Shown piece after piece: positions 24,146 through 36,621 of a stretch of 64,000 nucleotides of DNA; position 1 is the stretch's first letter, and each line of letters begins with the position of its first letter. A program made the position numbers and the translations under genes. Source of the DNA: Coniella vitis. Its lineage: Eukaryota; Ascomycota; Sordariomycetes; Diaporthales; Schizoparmaceae. The stretch spans positions 2,542,001-2,606,000 of the forward strand of contig WUJK01000003.1 of assembly GCA_011317545.1 (NCBI GenBank), written 5' to 3'. The notes beneath the pieces were generated by a model, which was given only the letters and a program-made list of their open reading frames with translations, did no database searches and was not told the origin of the DNA.

Positions 24146-25786
24146 ATGGCTCCAAGGACACGTTCCGCCAATCAGCACCCCGTGTCAACCTCTCTCAGCA
24201 CTGCCGAGGTGCCCCGCAACGTCGAGGTTGATCTGTGCCTTTCCAGTCAAGACCAAGCCAGCGACGTTCCCACTGGTGACTACGAATATGATGAGGATCA
24301 CGAGGACGAGGACGAGGGTGAGAATGATGACGACGAGGATACCAAGACCATTGTCCGCTCCTGCACAACACATTTGAGCTACGACATGTCCAACCTCGAC
24401 GCCGACACACGCTCCGAAATCAGACAGCTCTTTCGCGAGACACCACCTTCGGAGCCTCCCTCTCTGGTCCTTCAATGGTGCCGGCTAAGCCAAGAGCAAG
24501 AAGACCATCATAGCCGATTCTACGCATTTCAATTGCACGAGGTTGTACCTCGATCCATCCGCATTGGCTCGCCTAGCAGCAAATATCGACGTCCAAGATG
24601 TAATTGCATGCAGGATAACGACAAGCCGTGCAGACACCTCATCTACCTGCTCGACCAAATCAATGCTGTCACTTCTGACCGAATTTCAAACATGTCGGTT
24701 CAAAAGATCGAAGCCTCGGGGATCCCAGCAGGACTGGGGCAGCCCTTTGAAAAAATTGCAGACTTCCACCTTGATTTGATGGCTGGCTGTCTACACTGCG
24801 ATGTTGGTCCTCCGCACTCCAACCTTGGAACAAACCCGGTCCGGCTGCAAGAGTCTCGCGAAATCTTAGCGTCAATAGCAGAGCAAGGCGAGGATGACTT
24901 GGCTGTCAGAGGTTATTGCAATGATATCTTCGCCAAGAGTGGATCGTATCTTGGAGATCACGACATCATCACATATAACGATCTCACAGACTCCATCACC
25001 AGGATGCTTGCAACAAACAATGACTTCTTTGCCTATTTTTTGAAATTGCTTCCTGCATCATCCATTGCCAGAGACCCTTTCCATAAAGTACAGCAGCACG
25101 TAGATCGCGTGCTGAGTGGGTTGCGAGACCACTCTCAGGCCGCGTCTCCGGACAGCACCACATTTGGGTACGCCGAAGGCCCCCAAGACGTTCCTTGGGC
25201 AGCAGCGCATATCCAGCGGGCAGTTGCGTGGATTCAACACCTTCTGCAAAACAGGGACGATGCTCCATCATCGGCAGAACGCGCTAGCGCAGCACGAACG
25301 CTGGTCCAGATCTTGCATTCTATCGTCTTTGACTGGAACTGTGACATCTCTCGCTCTTCAAAGCCTGCTGCGTCGCCGACAGCTACTTGCACCATCTCTA
25401 CCAATCTCTACCAACACCTGATTGGGTCATTATCATCGCCCCAAGCAACATCAGCGAACCCGTCACAGATGTTCATTCTTGACACACTTGCGCAGTTGCC
25501 TGAGCAAAACCAGTGGATCGAGACTCTAGAACGCATCGAAAGCCATCTCTCCGAATGCGATGCACCGGCGGCATTCATGAAGCGACTGCGTGACATTATT
25601 GTTCTGATGCGGAGCAGTCGCCCGTCCACCGCAGGCATAGCATCTACATCCAATGCGACAGAAGCTTGCAAGAAGAGAGCATCTGCCTCCGAACATAATG
25701 CGGGTCACAGAACGAGTCCTCTGAGAAGCAAGCGAAGCAGCCAAGGGGGCAGTGGGCGTGAAGGTGGCGTCAAACGAGCACGTTGA
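24146..25786 (+). CDS. SWIM-type zinc-finger protein
   Basis: A single-exon gene of 546 residues starting MAPRTRS in a good context (gggaagcATGG); an in-frame ATG 51 bases upstream is possible but gives a hydrophobic lead with no family support. A long acidic stretch (Asp/Glu-rich, about 44-66) precedes a compact domain with CNC..CRH at Cys152, Cys154, Cys162 and His164, that is CxC-x7-CxH, the SWIM zinc-binding pattern. The rest is helical with no catalytic motif I recognise, and the tail is basic (SKRSS, VKRAR) like a nuclear signal. SWIM domains bind DNA or proteins in recombination and ubiquitin factors and in transposases; there is no transposase core here. Likely a fungal nuclear protein of unknown role. 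Confidence 0.82.
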   Translation: MAPRTRSANQHPVSTSLSTAEVPRNVEVDLCLSSQDQASDVPTGDYEYDEDHEDEDEGENDDDEDTKTIVRSCTTHLSYDMSNLDADTRSEIRQLFRETPPSEPPSLVLQWCRLSQEQEDHHSRFYAFQLHEVVPRSIRIGSPSSKYRRPRCNCMQDNDKPCRHLIYLLDQINAVTSDRISNMSVQKIEASGIPAGLGQPFEKIADFHLDLMAGCLHCDVGPPHSNLGTNPVRLQESREILASIAEQGEDDLAVRGYCNDIFAKSGSYLGDHDIITYNDLTDSITRMLATNNDFFAYFLKLLPASSIARDPFHKVQQHVDRVLSGLRDHSQAASPDSTTFGYAEGPQDVPWAAAHIQRAVAWIQHLLQNRDDAPSSAERASAARTLVQILHSIVFDWNCDISRSSKPAASPTATCTISTNLYQHLIGSLSSPQATSANPSQMFILDTLAQLPEQNQWIETLERIESHLSECDAPAAFMKRLRDIIVLMRSSRPSTAGIASTSNATEACKKRASASEHNAGHRTSPLRSKRSSQGGSGREGGVKRAR

Positions 25787-27174
25787 TGTAGCTGAAAACT
25801 CGCTGTTGTCTTCTTTTGCAGGTCCTTCCTTTCTTTTCCTTTTTGTTTTTGTGTGTTCTTTATTTTCGTACAATTCTCATATTAGAGGCGCGGGGGAAGC
25901 GGCAGGACCTACTCTATCATACGCGTAATTTTACCTGATACCCTTATCTTTGAATCATTTGATCCTAGTCCTGAGTTCTTGTTTGTTTGGAACAGCCATT
26001 TAGCACGTCACAATTTTTGCTTCTTTATTCTGGAAATACCTTCATTTTTTTCTTCACAGGGTATAAATGTATTGCATGCATTATCATTACATTCATCGTC
26101 ACTGTATTGTCTTGCATCACTCTGTTACACTTATCGTGTCAATATATATCTTTGATACGTCTACGGCTCCTCAATACATATGGACGTATCGCTTGCTAAT
26201 TCATGTTGTTGAAATGTTACATCTCATATCATTCTACAGTAACAACTACCAACACAACTTCTTATCCCATGCTTCCTGCTTCAAGATTTTCATTTTACTC
26301 TTCTAACGTCACAATGTTCACACTTTCCTACTTTTATCGCAAAAGCCACAATTTGACAACTCAGAGTGGCAAACGCACTACTAGCATGAGTTAGCCACTC
26401 AAGGAGACAGGCTTGGAAACCCAGCCGAGCTTCCACGATGCTAGCCAGATCCCTAGCTAGTATAGCCCGGACCGATACTAGCACGAGAATGGCCAAATGT
26501 CTACACATACTATACTAGTGTCGGCTCTTTACTCTGATCCCAACACAACTTCATTCCATCCAATCAGGCCTTTTCATTTTGGTGTTCTAGTAGGATAGCT
26601 TGGTCCTGGAAAGCCGCAAATAGCGCCTCTGTGTTTGTCTCGGCTATCTATGTACAGCCTGTGAGCAGTCCAGATGCGTTTTGGCCATTGAAAATAGAAG
26701 ACAAGCACTGTCTGGCATTTGAAACTTTGATGACCCATGTAGTAGATGTGTATGTAGTAGGGCGAGAGCAACCCAAAGATACAATAGGAATTGAGTTTGG
26801 CCAGACACTTCAAAGTATATGGAATGTATTTATTGCGTGGCCTATTTTTCCATGGTAATTCTACCTAAACTAGCTGTTGTCGCATGGCCATATCGTCAAT
26901 ATCTCAAACGAGAGAAAAAAAGAGAGAGAAAAAAAAGAAAAAAAAAAAAACAAAAAAAAACAAATGCAGACTTCTTGATCCCGTGTATCCCTTCGTTTTT
27001 GTTTTGTTACTCTGTTGGGCATTTCATCCCAGCAGAATGTCCATTCCCGCCGATCACAAAAGAAATCATTCCTCATGTCTGTTTATTGCATGAATGTACG
27101 GTAGCAACAACATCTCAGCAACAGCAAAAGCCCAGCAATCGGCTTCCCGCAAGGCGCATGTAAAGAAAAAGCGG
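25787..27174. other. Convergent 3' flanks, SWIM gene and kinase-like gene
   Basis: AT-rich, with an A-rich tract (about 26921-26963). No coding frame is supported and there is no tRNA-like structure. Confidence 0.55.
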
Positions 27175-29025
27175 TCAGTCCTCAGCATCGTTGATCAGAA
27201 CTTTCTGAGCAGCCTCGAGCGCAGAGGCAACCTCCAAAAGTGTCGGTCGGCCAAAGATGTTCTCATCCCACGTCCCCTCGGCCATCTTTCTGTCCCTGTT
27301 TAGTACAAACTCCTCAGCCCACTGCACCTCTTTCAGCCAAAAGTCTCTGGCCACGGCACGTATCTCGGCCTCGGTACCGTCCCCTGAGTTGGAGTTGTTT
27401 CGCAGCACAATCTTGCTCTGTTTGCGACTAATGCGGCTACTGAGCTGGCCCCTTTGACCCCTTGTCGTTCGTAGAATGAGCTCACGAAGCTCGGGCGGTG
27501 TGTGCCTGAACTCCGGGAAGTCGTACTCGGGTTCGTTCTGGTAGGATTGCCAAACGGCCGCTCGTTGTGGAGCCGACATGCCTTCAAAAATGCACCAGAG
27601 CAATCGACCGAGCATGTAGACTTCTGCGTATTCTTGTTCTTGTCGCGTGAGGCAAACCCACGGTATGTTGTAGCCAGTGGGAGGGTTTTTATATATGGCT
27701 GTGCCGATGCTGATGTCTCTCCACTGTGGCAGGATCCGATCGAGAGTGCTAACGAATCGTTTTCTCGCCGGCCAGGATCCGTCGAAGCCGATATCGTCGT
27801 CCAATTGTTCTTCCTCTTCAAGGGCGAGGATCCGTAGGTATTCGATCGCATTGACTTCTGGTGGTCCAAACTCGACCCATACGCCCCTCTGCTCAAAGTC
27901 GAGAATGATGGGACGCCTGTCATCTCTCGGGAACACGATCTGATCGAGACGAAGATCAGGATAGTAAGTTTGTGCTTCAAAATGGATATGGAGCAGGCCA
28001 GAAGAAATGTCCCGAGCCCAACGGAATTGATCACCAAGCTGAAGTCGATTGTTGACTCGTAGCAATGGCAGCTCATCACGAAGTCCACCGCCCGAATAAA
28101 AAGGCATCAAGAATCCAACAACAATCTCTCTGCGCGTGTTCAGCTTGTGCTGTTTTACGACCAGCCTGGCAGGCCGAGCGACAATGTTTGGATGAGGTGG
28201 CATGTGCAGGAGAACTCGGAGCTCATGATACATGTATTGGATGTTGTTCATCAGAGCCTTAAGAACCCAAAGACCCGCTTCTGAAGATCCCTCATTGTTC
28301 TTGGTGCCATTCGTTTCGAGCGACTTGTTGCCGTCACATCGAACTACGCAGACGCTGTCGTGGAGTTGTCGAACGAATTTCAAGTCAAGGATATCGAGGG
28401 TTGGCGGCAGATGGTCGATGGGCATCTTCCATATCTCTGCCAGCTCTGGCACTGTAAGATGACGGAGCTCGAAGGCATGGTTCTCTATGACGGTAATGTT
28501 GACATCCCGGACGTTCAAAGGAAGGTCGTGGAAGACGATGCGAGCACCGAATGGTGAGTTGTAGTAAACATTGCGGACCTTGTCCATGCCATAACTGACA
28601 GTCCAATGCTGCAACGCTCTGATGATGTAGGAAGAGATGCCTTGTCGTTGGACTCGATTGCGGTCGCGCACGTGGAAAACGGTGTCGAGATCGAGCAAGC
28701 CTCGGATCAGAGGAGACTCTGTGGCAACTTCATCGATGTAGACATCGCAACGTATAGGTGGTATGGAGTCGAGGAACAGTGGAATGGCATAGAATTGCAT
28801 TCCAAGAGCTGTACACCCATCTACCATCCACAAGGGCGGTTCAGGAGGCTCCAGACTTTCAATCCGGTTCTTTGGGTTCAATTGAGAGTCTTCCCAAGAA
28901 TGCTGCTCGTTCTGGCGCGAGGAATTGCCATCTTGGGGCTGAAATTGGTCACTGTCGTATTTTTTAGACCGAAGGATAGCTGTTGGATGCACAACATCAT
29001 GAATGGTATTTTCGTCGAGGTCCAT
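27175..29025 (-). CDS. Protein-kinase-like protein with degenerate active site
   Basis: A single-exon gene of 616 residues starting MDLDENT in a good context. The N-terminal 200 residues resemble no domain I know. A kinase-like fold then follows: WVLKAL with the likely ATP-binding Lys256, YHELRVLLHMPPHPNIV with the αC Glu268, and YPDLRLDQIVF at 355-365 where the usual HRD is YPD (Asp357 kept) and the Asn five residues later is Gln362. DFEQRG at 376-381 replaces DFG with DFE, and GPPEVNAIEY follows in the APE position. From memory, a fungus-specific kinase family with DLRLDN and DFEQRG exists, so this is probably a divergent member and not decay. Whether it phosphorylates anything is uncertain because of Gln362 and the changed HRD. 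The frame is intact and shows no breaks. Confidence 0.8.
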   Translation of the reverse strand: MDLDENTIHDVVHPTAILRSKKYDSDQFQPQDGNSSRQNEQHSWEDSQLNPKNRIESLEPPEPPLWMVDGCTALGMQFYAIPLFLDSIPPIRCDVYIDEVATESPLIRGLLDLDTVFHVRDRNRVQRQGISSYIIRALQHWTVSYGMDKVRNVYYNSPFGARIVFHDLPLNVRDVNITVIENHAFELRHLTVPELAEIWKMPIDHLPPTLDILDLKFVRQLHDSVCVVRCDGNKSLETNGTKNNEGSSEAGLWVLKALMNNIQYMYHELRVLLHMPPHPNIVARPARLVVKQHKLNTRREIVVGFLMPFYSGGGLRDELPLLRVNNRLQLGDQFRWARDISSGLLHIHFEAQTYYPDLRLDQIVFPRDDRRPIILDFEQRGVWVEFGPPEVNAIEYLRILALEEEEQLDDDIGFDGSWPARKRFVSTLDRILPQWRDISIGTAIYKNPPTGYNIPWVCLTRQEQEYAEVYMLGRLLWCIFEGMSAPQRAAVWQSYQNEPEYDFPEFRHTPPELRELILRTTRGQRGQLSSRISRKQSKIVLRNNSNSGDGTEAEIRAVARDFWLKEVQWAEEFVLNRDRKMAEGTWDENIFGRPTLLEVASALEAAQKVLINDAED

Positions 29026-31349
29026 CTTTGTCTGGCTGGCTGTGTGTGCCTCTCTACGCCCAACTCAATAGTGGATGCCTTCTAGGGTGTCTAATGATGG
29101 GCCTATGTATACCACACCGTCACGCACTCTGGACGGGGCGTAGAGCGCGCTTGCACAGCCGTTTTGGCGTGGCGTGCGGTGGGTCTCGATGTCGCTTCAC
29201 CGATGTAGTTGCTTTCCTTTTGCTGCTGCTGTACGATGTACCTGACAAGTATTCAAATCAGTCACTTGCTGCACAGGATAGCCCTGCACTGGCGTCCGGA
29301 CACGATCAGACCGGCGCTGCAAAACCATAACCTAGGTCGGCCCGCGCCGTGTGGGTCTGAGGTGATGACCTATAGGAAGGCTTTCCAATGACAAGAAGCA
29401 AGATCGTGTACCCACCTGCTCCAGCCGGAGTGGATACAGGAATCTGTAGTTTATACTGGCCTAGCGGTGGTGGTGTATCCGCAATCAAAATTTGAGACCG
29501 GCGAGCAGCGCGTCCCTGTCCTTGTATGTGTCTCAAACGTACCTGTAATGGGGTTTCTCCCTGTCTCGGTCTCCCCACAACGACGCAATTGATACTGCAC
29601 CTTCTGCTTGGATTCGTAAAGTAGGTTGCAGTGGGGGCCCGAAGTTGGGCTTCAAGCGCCTCGCCCGGTGCCACGACGACGAGTCACACTACAAACAAGC
29701 AGGTATTCCACGCCCAATCCGGAGATGAGTCTCCAGCTCGGCCGACAGCCTGTTCTTTGTCCATATATGGAGACCAACAGGATTGCCGTGTCGGTGCTCA
29801 GACGATTGAGCCACGTTCATCTGCAGCTGCTGCGGGCAATGGCTCGGAGTTTGTCGGTGTGCCAATGCTAAAAGTCGGGCCCATCAGAAGCAGGTCTGCT
29901 GTCGAAATAAGGTCAGCGATTTGATCCTTCAAATGCAAGGCCCCGACTATCGTGAAGACTAGGACCCATAGACCTCGACGCAGGGTTCTTACATTTGACT
30001 GGTGGTAGAAAGTGGTAAACAGCAAATGCTATTCCTTGTGATGCAGACCGTCGCCTAAAAAGCCGTGGAAAGACCGTCTCGAATAAAGAAGAAAAAGCAC
30101 GGTATGCAGAAGACCAACTTTTGGGAAGTACAGCGGTCAAAATGAAGACCGCTCCCAAGCTGTGTAGGGCGGTTTAGAGCTTGCAAGCTTCATCACGAGA
30201 AGTCAAGGCAGGTGCGTCTTTCGTTCTTGCCCCACTTAAAACCAGCAGTATGCATTGCCTGTGCACCCGCGACTACCATCTACATACATAGTAGTCTTCT
30301 GGATCCACGACAACTGAGAGCAAATAGGTGCAGAAGGAAAAGTGTCGACAAGAGACAACCAGAGAACCAAGCCTTGAACCACAGCACGCTGCGAGGCCAT
30401 CGCTGGAACGTCCAGATACTGCTTCAGTCAGTCAGCCCTACTTTGTCTGCGTCGGAAGAGCCCAGACGGCCACGACGAGGCTATTCAGAATACAAGACTT
30501 GTCCACTTCTTGTGCGTCTTTGGGGAACTATGGCTCTACTTTGGAGCTTGCTTGTAAGGCGTTCAGTGTCTGCCTGTATCCCAAAACTTCTGTTCAGGAG
30601 CAGCTGCCTGTCACTAACATGGGTTGCCATCATAGTTGCTATCCCATCCAATTTCTCTCCAACCGCCCCAGACTATGTCACCTTCCGAACGAGATCCGAA
30701 GACACAATTACCGTGTCCAGTCGAGACAGGCCGAAGAAAATGTTGCTCAAACCAAAAGGCTGCTGAACTCTGAGAACTTGGGCGAGAAGTGACACTGTCT
30801 GTGCCACAAACGGGCAGCGTGCTTCTATGCACGCCCAAAAGAAGTGACGTCCATGGAGAAGGCAATCAGGTAGGATTGGCCCGGCCAGCTTTGCGTACAT
30901 TGTATTCCCAGAGATGTGTAAAGGAAGCTGGTCTGTATTTTCTTGAAGCTGGTGGCCTGGCTCTCTTCATGTATGGGACCCCAGGACGAGATTGATACAG
31001 CGCTGAGCGACGCTATACAAGACTTTCACACAGTCAGGCTCTGGGACTGTAGGCTAGAACTCGCGAGCAAAGACGAGAAGAGTTAGTAGCCCGCGACCAC
31101 GCCCCGCTGGTCCAAGGCGCGACGCGTACCTGCTACCCAACCACAAGAGGACATCACGTACCGTACACAGTACGGAATCTGTCCAACCGGAGCAGATCAC
31201 TCCTATCGTCAGGCACATTGTTGGGCGACCAATATTGGATATGCAATGGATCGTTGTTACGGGAGGGGGGCTGCACATATACGAGCAGCGCAGGGTAGCA
31301 CTGTGACGGCGCGGGGCAAGGAGTGCATGATCTTTTTCTTTCTTTCTCT

Positions 31350-31352
<3 letters not shown>

Positions 31353-31395
<43 letters not shown>
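31353..31395. repeat. Poly-T tract (43 bases)
   Basis: A pure T run after a CT-rich lead. It could be the 3' tail of a minus-strand retroposed sequence, but I found no flanking duplication and no element body. Confidence 0.95.
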
Positions 31396-33909
31396 CTTTT
31401 TTAATTCTTTTCCATCATTGCATCCGCCATGAACTTTGACCGGTCTGGGCTGGACCCATACATCATGCACGGTATTCCAGCTGTTGACCTGATATTCGAC
31501 TGTTTTGGTCACTGTGCAGGTGTCCGCTAGCACGGAACCCTCGCTTCGCCAGCAGTGCTGACGATCCAAACGGGTGGGTAACGGCACACATGCAGCTGGT
31601 TTTTTGTTGTTTGGGAGCGTCGTAAAACTTTTGGCGGTCAGGTCTTGGAAATCCTCACCGGTCTGCCGCAGCAGCTCCACCCCGGACCCGGCTTGTTGAT
31701 TTTCCTCATCATCGCGCCTAAATTTCCGTTGGGGAAACTGGTTTTTAGGACGTGTGGGTGTTTTTTGGTCGTAGAATACTCCAAAGTAAATGGAGCAGCC
31801 GAGGGAAAAGCAATAACAAATGTTTGGGAGTTGGCCATCTCTCTCCACACATTCCTAGGTATCACTCATGTACCGGCCCCTGCTGGCTTTGAATACACGC
31901 AGACCCCACCGCGGATCGCATGGCTGCATGGTAACTATTCAACATACGTACATAGTACCAACTTGCGACCACACAGAAGCGTCCCTAGTCTTGAACAAGG
32001 GTTTCCCTCTCTCAAAACCAGGCTGGCACACGTTGCAACGGTCAATTGTTCTGTCGCCAACAGAGCGCCCTGTGCCACCTCAGTATGCGCGATTGTCTCA
32101 CCGGGGGGGGGGCCTTTTCGCGAGCCGCGCAAGCAATTTTCCGTCAGATGGAAATACAGTCCCATGGAACATGCACTCAATTTCGGGGATAGGCGGTGGC
32201 ATGTTTGTAGTGAAGGCGTGTCAACTTGGGAAGAGGTGACGGATGCAGAGTGTATGACAGCACGATGATGGCCTCGGCAGCAACAGAATAATTGAATGCG
32301 TCTGCCTGGCACGTGGTTGAAGGCCCCGGCCCAACTGTGCCACTACTATGTACTATGTATGCAAGGCTCCGGGTTGAACCCCTTCTCAAGTGTTACCTAT
32401 GCGAGTGTCCCCTTAGGTTAAAGTGCCGGGGGAGGAGACTGACAATCCGTTATCTTCTTAACATGGCTGTCATAGGTGGGATCCAGCTTGCTAAGTTGAG
32501 CTTATGCCACCAATCCCCGAAATATTTGCACGTGCGCTGGTGTCATCCTGATCAGGCCACTGGAAAATTACATTGGAGGGCGCTCGAAATCGATCTCATG
32601 ATGATGGCCACCACAATTCACTGCTTATCACAGCTTCAGCTCACATATATACTATGCATGGGCATCATGCTCTCCTCGATCTGGCGAGAAGGGGGGCACT
32701 CAAAGGTGCGTCGTGGAGGCTGTGGTCAGATTTCCCTCGCGTTGCTACTGGTCCACGTACCTCGTCTCGAGCCGAGCTTACTGATTCCCCAGAAGCATCA
32801 AGTCTCACTGAAAACCTGGACAGTGACTCCAACCTTGCCGTAAGCTGCGTTATAAGGGCGTTGTAAGCATGCAAGCACCAAAGGCTTGCTGTAGCCAAGA
32901 CGTCCTTTTGCAATCCACGTCCAAGATGACTTGTACGTTTGCCTGGGAATAGGACGGATCGCGATTTATCTGCGGTACAAGTTGGCTGCAGGCGATTACC
33001 AGGGGATCGCGTGGTAGGTAGGCAGGTGGGCAAGGCAGCAGCGGCATTGGCGTCCCTGGCATCCTTGAAGAGCCCTCAATGCAGTCCATGTTTGATATGC
33101 ATTTGGCAGTGGGAACTGGGAGTAGACAGGCTAGCGAGCCCTGTAACGACGACCAGAGCAGAGCCCCATTGTGCGTGGCAAAATGATTTGGCTTTGGTCG
33201 CTGCGGGTTGAGGCTATTGCTGAACAGTGACAGGGCCGGCCGAAACCACCTACAAGTCTGACAGTGTGGTTGGTATACAACAAAGCAGTTCGCAGACCAT
33301 CAGATCACCACGCACAGCGTGATTCTGCTCGCGGGCCGGCTATCCACGAGAAGGCAGGTTGAATGGGCAAGCTGACCCTTGATACACAAGATAGTGATTA
33401 CTTACATGGAGCTATGGACAAGCGGAACCAAACGCAGCTGTCGAGCAAATTGATCAGGTGTTCACCATTCCTCGTGATCTCGTTAGTGCTTATGCGACTA
33501 TCTCTTCGGCGCAGCCTCGGCAAAGACTGGGCAATCCCGACATGGCGGTACTGAGCTGCTGCGCAGAGACGAGCCTCAAAGCGCCCTGGGGTTAATGCTC
33601 TGTGAAGGGAATCCTGCTGCAGAGCGCAGCATGCACGAGCACATCAGAACAACCTTGCTGCAGCAGACCAGCCCCTTGGGTCGACGGACTCTACCATGTA
33701 TCCATGAAGTCGGGATCAAAACGTGAAGCTCAGTCTCGCACGTGTATAATTTGAGTATTTTGGATGCTGGGTCAACACTTCTGATTGCTCAGTCCTGATG
33801 CGTGGCCTGGAACAATATGCGTGTCTGGGCTCGGCTGCACAAGGAAAATCAATGCCCTGGATGAGCATGCCTGGTTGGAAGTCCTCGCCCTCATGACGGT
33901 GGAAGGGCG

Positions 33910-33912
<3 letters not shown>

Positions 33913-33958
<46 letters not shown>
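33913..33958. repeat. Poly-T tract (46 bases)
   Basis: The longest homopolymer in the window. On the minus strand it follows a stretch containing GGTTCTATGCC, which fits a loose B-box pattern, but no A box or target duplication was found. Confidence 0.95.
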
Positions 33959-33959
<1 letters not shown>

Positions 33960-36151
33960 GGTGTGGGACATCTTTCGTAAAGCCGTCGGGCATAGAACCA
34001 GGCACTGCTGTTCCCTCTATATTACCGAGTACTTACTATATAGTATGCAATATGTCTGCCAAAGTCAGCCAGATTCGCCAATGGGACTGCTTGTCATTCT
34101 CAGCACAAAGATAGGGAGCTGCTTTGCCTATGTACGCATACAAGCACAACAGATTGCGGTTGGTTGATACAAGTACTTGACACATCAGACCTTTTAATAT
34201 ACCAATGCGTACTTTTCCGGATAGGGCAAAGGGAGCGACCTCCAATTGCGTGATCCAGTCGACGCTGCGGCCAGGGAGCTGTTGGCTGGGAATTTTGGTG
34301 AAGCACTGCCGCAGATCAGTCATGGATTAGAAAGCGAAGACAGAAATGCAAGCTGGCCGACCCTTCGCTACAGGCCATAGCATGTAGGTGGATCTAACCT
34401 GCGAGTGCTCGTTACGAAGTGAACCTGAGCGCCTGCCTATATTTAGAGACACAAAATGTCATCGGATTGAAGAAGCAACCAGTGATGCTTTTGCAATGGC
34501 GCTGGATGGTTTTTGTCAGATAACATCGTAGACGGTGGCTGCAAGGGGCACGTTATCCGACGATAGCCCGACGATAGCCCGCGGGATCCCTGTGCATGTC
34601 TAAACCCCCGGCTAGTCCAGGGCTTCCAGGCTCCACAGAACCAATTAGACCATCTACAATTACAAAGTACCATAGTATAGTATTGGAAGGAACATTGAAG
34701 ATGCTAGGGCCGGACTGCTCCGGGTTCCGCGTGGGATTCCTGCACGTGCTGCTCCTGCCCAGACCATCCCATGTCGACCGCATGGGCAGAGAGCCAAGGT
34801 TACTATACAGGTTTGGGTGGCGAGTTGTTTGCATGGTGTTGACGGGCGGGGTTTCGCTTGAGGTCAGAGATGCAGCCAGCACACACTCTCAACGCCGCGG
34901 CCAAGAACTTTGCTTCGCGACGGACGGCCACGGCAATGACTGCCTGACAGTGTTGAGGTTGGGACTGGGCGTCAGAAAAAGAAAACGAAGGGTACTCTTA
35001 CTACGTCGTAGACGGGGGCACTCGATGCCCTCTTCTTAACAAAGGTGTCACTGGCCCAGTAAAAGTTGGAAGTACTTAGTAAGCGATAAGCAAGTGGCCC
35101 GTAAGGGCGCTCCATGACAATTGCAACCATGGAGGGATGCTTGTCCGGGGCTGGCTCACCTGTGGTTGGGCCGGCTACCCAGAGACTTGCAACCTGCCCT
35201 CGCACTTTTGGCAGGGCCCAGATGACAGGCTAGCGTAGCGGGGCATACCCACCCACCCAGCCAGGCAGCGTGGCAGCCCACAACCTTGCTGCAAAGGACC
35301 TGGGGTAATGCTTTCGGGCCTGCTCCCACGCCGCACCAGCACAGCAATGCAGAAGCATCGCCTCTCTCTGGCATAGGCGTCAACTAGGTGTTCTTTCGGC
35401 TTCCATCATCCCTTCTGTCAGACTGCACTTGGAAGTGCTGCCTTGATCCATTGTTCATTTTTCCTACCTATGTGTTATACTATGATATTTTGTAGTTTCA
35501 GCAATCGTCGGCATGTGTTGCAGTCTGCTCGGGCGGTCCGATCGCCACTCGTGGTGATGATAGCCTCCAGTCGATAGTGGTATGCAGGACATGCGAAAAG
35601 AAGGAAAGAATCAAAAATTCAAAACACACACAGTACCTGGTGCTTGTCACTGGGTGTGTCGCTGGGGCTGTTCTGCGAGCTTGGGTACTTCCTTCCCCGT
35701 TTGCCTGCTTTTAGGCGCATTTTGACTGTTCGGGCTGTCAGGTGCGAAGGGACACGCACAGCGCAGAGATTACTACAGCTCGTCGAGTTCTCATTTGCGT
35801 CCAGTTTTTGAGACTCAATATGACAGCTCGCATCCTCGCACCTCCATCTCGACCGACAACTAGGAACCCACCACCACCCCGTGCTCATTCCAGTCCATTC
35901 CTTTCCGGGCCCCCTGGCTCTGGTCCCTGGTCCATGGCCCCAGAGCCCTACATAGCACCCAGAGATACCACTTGCCAGCTCGGCGGCGGCGCCAGGCCTC
36001 TTCTCGCATTTGCTGCTTTTCGTCGCCGACGCTTTGATCTCTCAACTTGCCCTCATTCTGATCCCGAACTACCTCTCGACCCTGCGTGGTGCCTGCGAGC
36101 TTAGACCAGAAGGGCCACTGGTTTTGACGGCATTCGTAACTGCCACAGCGA

Positions 36152-36205
36152 TCGCGACCGCGACCGCGACCACGACCACGACTACGACTACGACCACGAC
36201 TACGC
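36152..36205. repeat. GAC-based hexamer repeat (GACCGC/GACCAC/GACTAC)
   Basis: About nine diverged hexamer units. They fall in a non-coding stretch 2.4 kb upstream of the transcription factor. Confidence 0.85.
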
Positions 36206-36594
36206 CAACGCGCGGGCTCTCCCGACGTCAAGACGAGACAACAACGCCCCGTCGAGGTTGCGCGATTTCCACTGGCGGCTTTGGCCGCACTACTGGGACT
36301 TGTGCCCTTGAGCTGTAACCGGACTGCAGGCAGCTGCAGCCCCCGATAAAGGCGCAGCCAGCACCAGCGCACAGCACCAGCGTCGCACGCCAGCCAGTGT
36401 AGCCAGCGTCATCCGTTACACTCTTTGCCCAGCACGGGCGGCATTGCTTGCTCTGCTCTTCTGTGGTGACTCCGCCAGCGCATCGCATACCCCTAAAGCA
36501 CGACGTCGTCGTTTGATGAAAGCATAACCTCGCTCTTCACCCTCTTGGCCTGGCTCCCGGCTCCTACCGAGGCCGCAACTGAGACGCAACCAAC

Positions 36595-36621
36595 AAAAAA
36601 AAAAAAAAAAAAAAAAAAAAA
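36595..36621. repeat. Poly-A tract (27 bases)
   Basis: A pure A run in the upstream region of the transcription factor gene. No flanking duplication was seen. Confidence 0.95.

Noticed and set aside
30212..30792. Two overlapping 150-180 codon frames
   Set aside because: Mixed composition, no motifs, mutually overlapping in different frames.
32360..32400. GGTTGAACCCC resembling a tRNA T arm
   Set aside because: Stem positions mismatch and no D arm or anticodon arm is present upstream.
33913..34050. Poly-T next to a B-box-like GGTTCTATGCC, considered as a SINE
   Set aside because: No A box, no tRNA-like body and no target-site duplication found.
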